Assembly: GCF_963675165.1 (NCBI RefSeq)
Contig: NC_087388.1
Coordinates: forward strand, 5,275,047 to 5,339,046
From: Halichondria panicea
Taxonomy: Eukaryota; Porifera; Demospongiae; Suberitida; Halichondriidae
Direction: 5' to 3'
DNA: 64,000 nucleotides
Of this stretch, positions 24,937 to 37,100 are shown in pieces (the first letter of the stretch is position 1; every line of letters starts with the position of its first letter). Below the pieces are notes generated by a model. The model was not told where the DNA came from, searched no databases, and saw only the letters and a program-made list of their open reading frames with translations. The translations under genes and the position numbers were made by a program.

Positions 24937-27782
24937 CTCGTTTTAGACCACAAGAAAATCTTCCTCAATGTTACTTGTCTATGAATGTTATTAAAGGATT
25001 TTTGTCCCTAACTAAAGAAACTGTTTTACCAACTCAGCAGTGCTGTTACAAGAATGGGTAAGTCAATAATAATTATACATAAGTGATTGCAAGTATATTG
25101 TAAGCTACCTCAGGTCTATTATATAAACCATTCAGAATTTGTGAATCTGGAGACAACAAATGTGCAAACCATAGACTAACTGATAATTATGATCTATGAA
25201 TAATTATTATCCAAGAAATATAATTATAGCGCTTTAGTGACAAATCGTAATGAAGGATATGCTGGAACATGGCTACTCCAGCACCCTATCAGAGAACGTG
25301 AGGCTTATGAAAGAGAATTTACCGACCGCCTTCATCCATACAGTGATAAAACATTCAGAGATGCATGCTGTAATGAAGGACAGAAAAATGACTGCAACAT
25401 ATTCTTTAACCAAAGAGGCATCGTTACAGATGACGGTTATCTGTCTCCAGCTTTAGGTTAGCCCACACATTTATAACATGCGCTTTTGCACAAATGTCAG
25501 ATGCGACATATACGTAGCCATTTGCACAAGTGCATGCATACATGATTCTTAATTGGTTAGTACAGCTTTTCTGAAGTGTAACAAACATAATTATGATTTG
25601 AGGCCAGTTTATTATCATGCAGCTATAATTATTAAAATTAATTGTACAGCTGTTGGTAATGGAGACCCGCACTACCGGCCATTTGATTTTAAAGGAAATC
25701 GTCATCATTTTCAAGGTGTAGGACACTTCATCATTCTAAATCTTGTTTCTTCAAGCCAAAGTGCATCAGAATTTTCTATTCATGGGCATTTATGTCAACT
25801 TGGTTCGAGAGGTGTTACCTGGCTTTTGGAAACTTAAATATTGCTTTTGAAGTAAGTGTATAATACTACTGTGACTGAATACAATTCCCTTGTACCAAAC
25901 ATGTGCATTGTTTTCATATCATATGCCACTCTATCTATCTTAACTGAAACTATCTTACTAATAATTCGATTGATGCAGTTGGGAAGACTTCCAGGATTCC
26001 AAATGTGGCAAACAAGGCCAAATGAAACAAACTTAACACAATTATTAGAAGACCAACCAACTTGGAAAAGTCCTGATGGAGATGTAGAGTTAGTCAGATT
26101 GCGTCGACATGGCGGGAGAGATACAGTCGTGGCATGCTTTTTTGAGTATGGTATAAAACCCCCCATGGTATAAAAATAACCGTTAACGTTGGTCAATTGA
26201 AAAGAAGATATCGATACAATAACTACAAAGTTTGGGTTCCCTTAACCTACGCTGGTAGAGCTTCAGGACTTCTAGGGAACTTAGATGGAAATGATACAAA
26301 CGATTATTTCGAAAGGGGTCAAGAAACCAATCCACTTCCACACTACTATTCAGACAGGGAATTGTACAATAACCACTGGTTGACATGTAAGTTAGTGTAT
26401 TCATGTATATACCTGTTTTCATGCAATTGCTATATATAATTCCCTCTGATATTTATACTGGGGCTGTATGTTATTTTTCTATGTATTGTACAGCTATTGA
26501 CCAATAAGATCAATTAGTGGTGACGTACGTAAGTGTGGTATAAAACCTTCATTTTTCAGGGAATTTATCTGCTGGAGAAAGCCTCTTTTCCCATCATTTA
26601 CAATGTCCTGATAAATCTCTAAAGAAGCATCAGGCATCATATGCTCCGATTACACCAGACCAACTGAACTTTACCGATGAGCAAAAGAGGATCTGTGAAG
26701 GCAATCTACAATGTGTGTTTGATTTAGCTGTTTCTGGGGAAAAAGAAGTTGCTTTAGCAACGCTAACTCATGAAAAATAAGCGAATTCATCAATTGAGAT
26801 CCTAGGTATACATATATGCTTGCCTGTATTTAATTGCAATATTACTTGTTTTCATACAGATAACTACCCACCAAATATCACAGCTGAGTCCACTTTCAGC
26901 GTTACAGTTAGCCAAGAATCAGTTCTCTATCTTAGTGTGAATGACTCAAGAGATAATTTCACCTTAAGTGTACTGGGAGACATACCAACAACTTCTGTAC
27001 TTGAAGAATTGTCAAGGGGAGAGTTTGTATTTCGCTGGACACTATACAAAAGATAACTTACAACCCCCTAATCTTTCTTGCAAATGATAGCCGAGGAGCT
27101 GCTTCACTGTACGCACCCCGAGTTGAAATTTGCAACTGTTTCAATGATGGGAATTGTACCCTTGATGGAATTCTGAGTGATAATGCAACAGCAGTACTAA
27201 CCTGCCTTTGTACACAAGGTTAATTGGCTTGCTAGGAAATAGATTATAGCTATAATTATTCAAAGTCCGTTATGCAGCATTTGGTGAGAGGTTCTGTGAA
27301 GAAGATCGCAATGGGTGCTCAGAGATCCAGTGCTTCGAGGGGGTGGAGTGTATGGACGTTCCTGCTCCTGGAGTGGGGGCGGTGTGTGGAGCATGTTCGC
27401 CAGGCTACACTGGAGACGCACTCAAGTGTTATGGTGAATTGAGATAAATCGTATTACTTTGTCTATAATAATAATGAGCGTGCAGATATTGATGAGTGCT
27501 TCCTAAATCAAACTCTCTGTGACCACAATTGCACAAACACTGATGGAGGGTATCTTTGCTCCTGTTTTAATGGCTATCAGCTAATTAAGGAAACAAGGGA
27601 ATGTGAAGGTGATTACTAGATTCCAATCAAATTATGGTATGCACAATAATTATGTTCTAAAGTCCTAAGGTCATTGTTGTACACTCCATGCATGCTTGTG
27701 GGATTTTATACTTGTAATCAAGGCCCGATTAATGTACGTGTTATGAACAAACCACCTTTGAATTATATAATATGCTTCTCAC

Positions 27783-27899
27783 CAATACATGTTCGTCCAT
27801 CAGTTGTAAGCATGTAACCAGTTGTGCATGAACAGGAAAACGATCCATTAGAGTTGATACACTCTTGTACACACAGATTCAACTGGCATTCATTAGTAT
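27783..27899 (-). CDS. Inverted EGF-like exon inside the AMOP-vWD-EGF gene
   Basis: On the minus strand, 117 nt encode a calcium-binding-type EGF module starting DTNEC and containing [12 protein letters not shown] and [11 protein letters not shown]. It is bounded by an acceptor (TTTTATAG) and a donor (GTGAGA) in minus orientation. Both boundaries are phase 1, like the plus-strand EGF exons at 27486-27608 and 28009-28152 on either side. The reading frame has no stop. As placed it cannot be spliced into the plus-strand transcript. It is best explained by a small local inversion of one exon and its flanks. There are no other minus-strand exons nearby to suggest a separate gene. Confidence 0.8.
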
Positions 27900-29248
27900 C
27901 TATAAAAGTGTATGTAAACAAACAGCTATAGCTATATAGAATGCCATGCAGTAACTCTATATTAGTTGTGGTCTGACTATCTGTATCATGTCGAGTTATC
28001 CCTACCAGATATTGATGAATGTTGGCTAGCTGTGCGGGAATCAAATGACCTTTGTGAGAACTATCTAAACACAGAGTGCGTTAACAACGAGGGTTCATTT
28101 AAGTGTGTTTGTGTCCGTGGATACACAGCAAACTCAAATGGAATTTGTGAGCGTAAGTATTACTCTAGTTAATTTGCAATGACATGCATCACTGCATGAC
28201 ACTGAATTATGGCATATCATCCATATTGAAGTTGATAATGAACTCCCTCCGATGATCAGTGTGATCAGACCACAGAAAAGTATTGAGAATAGTGTGAACT
28301 TCACATCACCTATGCTGGTTTCAGAAAATGTGAGTATTTTATCCAGAGGTCTGGTTCATCATGCAAGCATGTGTTTTTATTTGTAAACAGTTCAGTCCAG
28401 AACGCCGATAAAAATTTAGGGAAGCAACTGCAGCTGCTGTCAATAGTTACTGTGGGCTTACAACATGTGATCTTCTTCTCTCATCTGGAGAAACTCAAAT
28501 GCAAGTCATGATTGCATATTATACCTTTTTATGCCAAGAATAATTACCGATTGTTTTGTGCAGATTGACAAGACTAACAATTAAAGCAGCTAATGTAGCC
28601 ATACCTTCTTCGTTGATTTATCAAGACATCAATGGACAGCTTTTGTTCACCTTCTATGTACAAGTTGGTGATGCCTTCCTATCAAAAGAATATCTTAAGC
28701 CAGCAGTACAGGTAAATGTTATTGTTCATTGGCTAATACACCAAGCTTAAGCCTCTAATATAAAATTCCTATAACACAGCAAGCTGAAGAACTCTATCGA
28801 GATGCTGGGTTGCTCCAAGCGCTGCCTCTCCTCACAACACAACCCCCTTTATCTTCAGATCCTGTCACCACACCTAGATCTACAACCTTGATCAAGACGA
28901 TTTTAGAAGATACTCAAATAATCGCCATAGCAGCTGGAGCTGGTGGACCAGCGCTCGTAATCATGACAGTACTACTCAGTCTCTTATGGTATCTATAATT
29001 GTGCTGTATGTGTTGCTGCATGATACCATACAAATTAGTTAAGGGATTAGAAACAAAAGTACGAATCTCCACTTACCTTGCAATTCAATCGATTAAGCAA
29101 GCCAAGCTGTACTGAGAACCGTGGCTTGCGAGGTAGCTAAGCTGGTGCCTATTTCTACACACCGTGCAGAATAAACCACTATAGAAAAATGTGCTCATCC
29201 ATCCCTCAGAGGAAGTAGGCGTGGGAACAAGGCTAAATGCATATTCAA

Positions 29249-29438
29249 TAGCCTCCTTCGCAGCCTCTCCTTTTTCTGTTCTTTGTCACACAGGTAAGAA
29301 TTGGAGGAACAAAGAAAGAAAGAACAAACCCTCTTAGACGGTTCGTTCTTTCGTTCTTTCTTTCTTTGTTCCTCCACTTTTTACCGTATTGACTTGTGTG
29401 ACAAAGAATAGAAAAAGGAGAGGCTGCGAAGGAGACTA
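29249..29438. mobile_element. 190-bp palindromic element with AGCCTCCTTCGCAG ends
   Basis: The arms TAGCCTCCTTCGCAGCCTCT and the complement at 29419-29438 close on AAAGAAAGAAAGAAC and its complement. The hairpin is imperfect mainly through short indels near the middle. It lies in the last intron of the AMOP-vWD-EGF gene. Confidence 0.7.
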
Positions 29439-30249
29439 CATTTTCAAGGCCGTATAGCAAGCGGTCAGGCTGATCAGGTTTTGGGCTGACTAGAGGGTTG
29501 ATGTCTCATGTAAGATGGATCCATAAAGAATGAATAATTACAGAGTCCCACCTATGCATTAATTACATGCAGTGTTTGCAGTGATGCACTTTTTAGAGCT
29601 AAGTAGGTAATGGTAGTCATTATTGAAAATTGCATAATGGTTTCCTCTTGGTAATGGTCGTCAATATTGTAATTGATTTAGTAGTTAACCTGCAAAAAAC
29701 TTGCTTGCTACATATACGGCCTTGATTTGGGCAACTAATTATTCTTACCCTGTTTATTTATACCTCATACAGTCTGAAAATTGATAAAGAACCTTATGTC
29801 TGATTATATGGTTGTACTTATACAGCTACTGCAAGTATAAATATCGAAACCAAAGAAAAGGGCAACATCAAGTCAACCTGATTGAAGTAACAGATCGTGT
29901 TAATGTAGAGTTGAAAAAGGTGAACATAATTGTGAAGAAATTGCAGAGGTTACATTATCTCTGGTCAAATTGATGTGAACATTAATTAATAGGCTAAAAA
30001 TTGCTGATTTTCAGTAATATGCGACTGATGGAAAACATACATTAAGCGTATAATTATTTTCGTTCTGTTACAGTACATTTACTATAGATCTTATAGCTGC
30101 CTCATAATTATACCTGTGCACAATTATACTCTTCTTATAATATTCTCTCACTCTCACTGCAGCTATTAATGCATGACATTGACTGTGTGTGCATATATAA
30201 TTATATTGACCTTTCTATAGACCGTTCTATTCTCAGACTTGAGCAGCTG

Positions 30250-30250
<1 letters not shown>

Positions 30251-30306
<56 letters not shown>
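30251..30306. repeat. (CA)28 microsatellite
   Basis: Uninterrupted CA dinucleotide run followed by AAACACACTACCGTATACCTCGC, the tail of the R1 repeat. The His-Thr reading frame across it is not a gene. Confidence 0.95.
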
Positions 30307-30314
<8 letters not shown>

Positions 30315-30529
30315 ACCGTATACCTCGCTTGCGCATGCGCACCGAGGCATAATAAACACAGCAATGTGCTCTTTTTGTACAGTTCTTTGATTTACTAAAA
30401 CTGTCATACTCATGTTAAGGCAGTGCTTGGTAGCTAGGCCTTGGTGGAATTTGCTATAGCATATTTTTAGGAAAAAATAGGCACAAACGAATGTTTCAAA
30501 GCAAAAGACTGTCTGCATAATTATAATTA

Positions 30530-30602
30530 TGGAGTCCACTTGCAGTCCTGGGCGATTGACTGATCTGGAATGACTGTGAGCTGCTCCTTGCAGCAGAAAC
30601 AC
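30530..30602 (-). pseudogene. Isolated relic of receptor exon 1 (signal peptide and first Sema residues)
   Basis: The minus-strand reading FLLQGAAHS...RPGLQVDS matches the beginning of exon 1 of genes A-C, closest to gene C ([10 protein letters not shown]). Similarity stops abruptly at a run of ATAATTATAATTAT. No start codon context or later exon is present. It lies between the AMOP gene and the 3' end of gene C and shows that another receptor copy once began here. Confidence 0.7.
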
Positions 30603-31137
30603 TGTTAAGAGAATAGCCCATTCAATGATGACTCATAGATTGATTAGTCTAGCCTTGAATTTGAAAGACATTAATTCCCGTGGGAGATTGTAGATCTATC
30701 TCCAGAAATGAGCTCAAACATTCATTATCCATAGAATACGAAATATTTAACTATACACGCATGCATGTGTAGTTTATAGGAACATTTACACCAACAAAAG
30801 TACGTACTGATTGCTGTTGCAGTGTATTATTGATACGATATCTATTATCTTCTGTTTGTCTATTATATACTGACATAATTATGCTTGTTATTTTGAAACA
30901 CTTATAATTATGATCACTATTATATATGTACTTAAAAATATGGCAGACATTAAAAGGAAAACAACAATTGCAGAATATAAGCTACGCGATAACAGGTATA
31001 TGTTGTAAATAAGTAAATTGTACCCCAAAATTCACAATATGCAGCTGGAGTTGTATTACAGTTATAATTAAATTTTATGCTATAACTGTTACTATAATAC
31101 TGTACATGCAGAGGACGGCCATTACCTCATAACTAAT

Positions 31138-31143
31138 TTTATT
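31138..31143 (-). promoter_or_regulatory. Probable polyadenylation signal of gene C
   Basis: AATAAA on the minus strand begins 7 bases after the gene C stop codon. Its position fits a very short 3' UTR. No equally clear hexamer was found right after the stops of genes B, D or F. Confidence 0.4.
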
Positions 31144-31149
31144 GCATAG

Positions 31150-34100
31150 TTATAAATTGTATGATGCTCCGCTGTTCTTAATTGTTAGAGGATAACTTGA
31201 CGGAGGGTCGACATAGCGATGAGCGTCTTTGTGATCAGTAAGTACGGGTTCATCGTCACATTCTGCAGTAAAAATGAACTATTACATGGGTCCAAATATT
31301 AGATGATGACATAATAATGACATGTTTAAACGTACTATATAAGACTCCGGTTTAATGATACTTATGCATGGGCATATCATACAGCTACTATAGTATATAT
31401 ATAGCGGTACTCTGAAACAGAAAACGTACAGTATTTTTTGCTACATAGTGCTACTGTACAAGTAACATGTATTAACAGTAAGACCTACGACAAAACAAGG
31501 GTCAAACTAATACCTTAGTACTATAATACAACCATTACAAGACCGATCATTAAAGCTAATTTTATACACTTACTGAGCTGCTCTGTTTCTTGAATAGTAT
31601 TCAGTAGCACCATACCGAGCTCAGTGTAGCCAGAAATGGATGTCAGTAGCCTTTCCACAGTGGTGGACAATTGTAAGAAGGTTGGCCTCTCCTTTGAATC
31701 TTTCTTCCAACACCGACGCATCAATTCAGAGCTTTGAGGATAAGGGGATGTACAGTTGGGCCAAAACAATACTAAAACCCCCAATTAAGGAGAATGCAGC
31801 CAGTTCTAGTCTATCTGCAGGCCCCCACAACCAACAACAAAGCACAAGGGGATTTGCTTAAATAATAGTATTTGCAACTGATACTAATCAACTCAGAGAG
31901 TACACTCACATCTCAGTGGCACAGGCTGCATTGAGAGGTCTCTCTAGTCTCCGTCCTTCTCCTAGCAGCTTGATGAGGGAGTGTGGGTCCATGGCAGGGT
32001 AGGGAGTCCGTCCTGCATTGAAGATCTCCCACACAGTCACACCGTATGACCACTGGGCACATGGACAAGAAGGAACAATTAATATCGCTAGTTGCAATAC
32101 CTGAGGGGTATTGTGACCTTAGGTCTACCATACTGCTCTGACTCACCACATCAGTTTTCTCTGTGAAGATAGCATCATTGAGACTCTCCAAGGCCATCCA
32201 TTTGTAGGGCAGCTTCACATTGGCTCGGTCGTTCTGTCTGAAGTAGCCACTAGCATAGACGTCCTCAGCCAGACCAAAGTCCCCCACCCTGATACCCCCT
32301 CCCGAGTCCAGCCTATTGTAATGTACAAGATGAAACCACACTGAGACAATCATGTACACTAGTGATGCTGTTTACACTATCAATGCCCATGGATACATAA
32401 TTATAGTAATGACTCATCTATAATATATATGGCTATAATTATATGTATTCACAATGACTACTCGTACACACTGTCGATGGTCCACTCACATGCAGTTTCT
32501 GGCTGCAAGGTCGCGATGAACAAACTTCTGCTCGGCCAAGTAGGCCATTCCTAGTGCTATCTGGCGACACATCTTTAGTAGCAGTTTCCTTACTTCCAGA
32601 ATCTGTGTAGAAAATGGCAACATCTTCCTACAGAATCTCATGCACCAATCACATATCTCCTAATGAGACTATTATTATCACCATTACAAAATAGTAAACT
32701 TCATATATAAAAATTTGCAACAACGAAAATAACGTGCTGCATGCATGTATATACACACATATAGACCTCTACCACACACCTGATCAATCTCACAGTCTTC
32801 GTCCAACTCAAGGCTGCTCCTTTCTTTTTTGAGATAGCTAATGAGGCTGCCGTTGGCCATATATGGCATCACTATGGCAACACCGGGGCCAGCATCAAGA
32901 CATACCCCAATCAGGGACATGACGTGAGGATGGTCAAAGTCTTGCATCTTGTTCACCTCACACACCATGCTCTGAACATCCGACAACGAGAACAGACCTG
33001 TAGGGTAGACAATGATTAACTAACTCTGGACCAGAGGAGGTTCAACACGAGTACCTTGATTATATAGGCAAAAATTGAGTTAATTAGTCACATGCAACAA
33101 TGACTTTAACATTGAATTTTGCACGTGACCAAGCTGAATCGAGGTACTCGTATTGTACCTACTCTGACTCTGGACTCATTAGAAATGTTGCATGTTATAT
33201 AATTGCAGAAATGGTAATCTTTACAGGGGGCAGGAAATTTGAATTACCCATATATAATATTAATACACAGATAATTAGTGCATGGCTGACAACAGACTAA
33301 GTGTATCAAGTTATGACATAATGTTAACCTTTTAGTGTCTTCACGGCCACCCCCTGCATAGGAACTTTGTTCCAGTCTGTCAGGACTCCCTTATACACAA
33401 CGCCAAATTCACCTGTATAGTGATATTCCATAAATTAATTGTAATGCACATCTTTCTTTACCTTGTCCAATTGCAGTACTGGAGAGCTTCAATATGGAGG
33501 CTGGTATTTTGAATGAGTCTGGGATGGACTCGGCAATCTCAACAAGTTCTGATTCTGTATATAATTATAAGTCAGTGAATATAGTATATAGACTGCATTC
33601 AAGCGGCCGGGAATCGAGGCTAAGACTGCATGCATGGATGTATAAAAATCATAGAAACTTACTAACGAGTGCAGTATTGCCATCCACAGGTAATATTTCC
33701 TCCTGTGTTCTCCTGTAACAATATATGACAGCTGGACTATAAGTATTATACAGTTTAACGGGTATATTATTTCGAGGGTATATACTTTCGCGGAATGACC
33801 CGTTAGAAACAGTCATTGCTACTATATGCTATAGCTAATAGAAGGTTTTCGCGGATTTAATTTTCATGGAATAGATGCATTGATAAATTCGTGGGTACAA
33901 ATGTTTGCAGTAGATGCTTGATCAGCGAAAACCACGAACATTTATACCCTCGAAATATACCTGCCATACGGTAATTACCTATTAGCCACGAGCTCCATCA
34001 TCTGTTCATGCATAGCAATAGACACGGTCTTCTTTCTCGAGTTCAGACAAAAACAGACAAAAATGATCAGCACTACACACACTACCACTACAGCCCCCCC

Positions 34101-37100
34101 CAAAACACTCGGGATGATGACCTCCAGGGGAACTGCTGCTTCAAGAACCTCCACCGTAGGAATCTCCACCACAAGAACTATGTAGGTCAGTCGCTGGTCC
34201 AATACTTGAGCGATGTTGCTCCCAACGTTCACCTAAATAGCACAGTAACACAGTTAAGTTATATAGTTTTACTCAACTCGTATAATAGCTGGGTTTTCCT
34301 CTCCTGGGGTCTCCAAGGGGGCAGTACAGATAAATTCGCTCCCTCTTGAATTACTGGGTGTCTTGACACACTCCTCCCCTCCCACGATCACTTGTATCTC
34401 CCTGGTCTCCACTGAGTCGAGATTATCACCCTGGATACACACACGGTAACAGTATGGTCAGTATACAGGATAAAACGTATACCACAATGCGTATGAGAGT
34501 CGCTGTACCACTGGTGACCTCTTGCGAACCCTCCAGCCGAAAATTGGAGGGATCTGATTGGACGCTGATGGGAAGGCTTGCGTGTGTGGTGAGTGGGACA
34601 TCATCAAACATCAGGACATAGTCCAATGGGGTCAGTGAGGTTGTTGTTAGATTAGGAGTTGAGCATATGATGGTGGTATTGTCCACAATACTGCAGGTGC
34701 TCCTCTGTAGGAGAGTAAGTACATTATGTAATACAAAAAAGTCGAAAATTACATGGTGTTGTTCGGTAGTTGCTGGAGGAGCCCCCATCGGCTGGTAGAC
34801 CTCCAACACAGGCTGTTGTACCACGTCCAAGTTCACTCCAGTGAAGGTCAGTGTAATGCCTCCACTAGGAATGGTGTTGCTAGGAAACACAGCAGTCACA
34901 TTAGGGTTGTTACGATAACTGAAGACCACTCCTGGATTGCTGACTCTAGCTGCATCAATGGACACTACCACCAATGCAGCGGAGGTGAGGTTTGCTGCTG
35001 AGGTCCTGCAACGAATCTCTTGAGACTCGATAGATCTGCAGAGAAAAGTTTGAGCACCAGCTATTTAATAGTCACCTACGATGAGGAAATATATACAGTT
35101 ATTTAATATAGCCATGCACTTACAATATATTGCAGACGTAGTTTGACCCGCTGACCTCTAGAGAGACTCTAGTATTCTCCTGATTACCCACGTTCAGTCC
35201 AGTTCCATTTACAATCACTTTGGTTCCCCCGGCCATGGGTCCAAAGGTCGGAGTCACACTGCTGACAGTAGGATCCACTGCAGTGAAGGAGCCAGCGTGT
35301 ACAATAGCTACTCTAGAGCCAATGGTCAGAGAGAATTCTTTAGACCCTTTTGTCATAAAATTGGTGGTCTCACAGACAAACTGCTGCCATGGTATATAAC
35401 CAGTGATGAGGGGAGTGCAGGCCACGCCTCCTAATGTAAGGGTTGAGTTCTGAACATCGACAAAAGTTCCTCCGAAGTCAATGACCCTTATAGTGATTGC
35501 TGTACCACCCTCAACTGGTCCTGTGCATGTATAGGTTTATACTTGCTGCATTGAGTATAAATTATTCCAAACTAGTCAGTCAGAAAAGACACTACTTTAA
35601 TACCCTATAAGTATGTAATCAGAACATTCATAGCTTCAATACTATAGTGACAAGAGAAGTGCTATTTCACTAGATTTTACCTGACACTGGAATGAATGAG
35701 TTGATGACAGGGGCAGGACAATTGTCCCCCTCAGTAATGAAAGTATTGGAGCACTCTTGCATCACCTCACAACTACCCCCACACCATCCACATGCGAACT
35801 CTGACCCCATTCTGACTGCAATACATTCTGAACATCCACTGGCTAAATCACGACAATCATACAGCGTCACTGTGTGTGTGTGGGGGGAACAGAAATACCG
35901 CAAACACTAATCATATTTGTTACAATCTGGAAATGTTAATCCAAATGGTTGACAAATTAATTATAATGGCACCTGAAATTTGTTGCATGGTGTTGTTCAG
36001 TATGTGGTTGACGTCATTTCCCGTCCAGATTACCATGACAACCACAGGAGAACTGCCGACTCCAGCAGAAAGTGTGAGCTGTACACAGAAATCGTCCAGT
36101 ATATACAAGTCAATCAGGCATGTGTACAATATATACAGTAAAACATGCTCCATTAGATGTAAGCGACACATACCACAGTAATGTGTAAACGTATTCATAT
36201 ACTAGTACAATCACAAGCTAAGTAAACATCCTGCATAATATTATTGTTAGCAACACTCACTTGTCCACTGCCCACTGTACACAGGATAGAGCTCTCGTTC
36301 TCATACTGAGCTGTCAGACTAACTCCATTCACAACACAATAGTACTCAAAGCCATCCGTCTAATGGAGAGGGAAGCCATTAAACAATGAGGTATGGACGT
36401 CATGTGACTTACGGGGGCGATGAGGTGCCTGGTGGCCAATCGAAGATCCTGAGCCACCCTTACTGGTTGAGTGTACTCACCAGAGGGGGGCGTGTCCAAT
36501 AGTGAGCATACGGCAGTGAAGTCATTGCCTCCAGACACCTGCATGTATAGAGAATTTATGGAGTCACAAGTCTCCGTGGTTACTGAGCTCACCTGTAGGA
36601 AGTGAGATGCATTTCTGCAAAGAGCCGATGATCCACTGCACTTCTTGTTGAGGTTACACCATCCACAAGGACTGTTCAGCCCCAGGCAATCCTTACAGCT
36701 GTAGAACATATACAGGGAAGCCATTTTTGAAAAACCAAAGCATGAATTAAATGATAATCATGTGTAGGTGTTCTGAAATTGAATATAGCATACCTTTCCA
36801 CTGCTGAGCACCTGTAGATGGTAAGTGCTTGGTTGGTGATATCAAATGGCTCATTGAACAAAGAGCTCTGAAAGCCCAGGTTGATGATTGCAATCACTCC
36901 AGGGTAGTCAACAAGTCCTTCAATATCACAACTGAACACTGTTCCTGGGGTGACCTCAACAGCTGGTACTATGATGGGTGGGAAACGTTCTTCACTGTCT
37001 TCCAGATGACAAGAGAAGCTCTCTCCAGGCAGGAGATTAGGCAGGCCGGGGGAAGTCAGGGTCACTGTGAACTGTGAGGTTAGATTATGATGTCAAACAC

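Larger units (their letters stand above)
24947..29973 (+). pseudogene. AMOP-vWD-EGF-transmembrane gene (mucin-4/SUSD2-like), 5'-truncated with several lesions
   Basis: Recognisable exons: 24947-25057 and 25230-25456 (AMOP: QQCCYKNG, DACCNEGQKNDCNIFF), 25650-25851 (vWD start GNGDPHYRPFDFKG), 25979-26386 (vWD end, ASGLLGNLDGNDTNDY), 26560-26816, 26860-27218 (YPPN and CNCFNDGNC), 27278-27433 (EGF), 27486-27608 (EGF, DIDEC), 28009-28152 (EGF, DIDEC), 28232-28329, 28391-28500 (apparent GC donor), 28564-28711, 28780-28988 (TM helix), 29826-29973 (basic tail, stop). The order matches MUC4/SUSD2-type surface adhesion proteins. Lesions: a frameshift near 25800-25812 before CYLAFGNLNIAFE; a 17-nt duplication at about 26155-26175; TAA at 26778; a frameshift near 27040; TAA at 28409. 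Upstream exons are missing, because the 15.5 kb repeat ends at 24936, eleven bases before the first exon. An EGF exon at 27783-27899 is inverted. Probably a pseudogene; assembly errors could explain some lesions. Confidence 0.75.
29974..31149. other. Spacer between AMOP gene and gene C
   Basis: Contains the CA microsatellite with an R1 tail and the exon-1 relic at 30530-30602. The remainder is AT-rich with several ATAATTAT palindromes and no convincing gene. Confidence 0.5.

Noticed and set aside
27763-28044. Separate minus-strand EGF gene
   Set aside because: Only one exon is present, phase-matched to its plus-strand neighbours, so a local inversion is simpler.
30169-30602. Open frames across the CA microsatellite (His-Thr and Val-Cys runs)
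   Set aside because: Simple-repeat artefact. Only the exon-1 relic at 30530-30602 has real homology.
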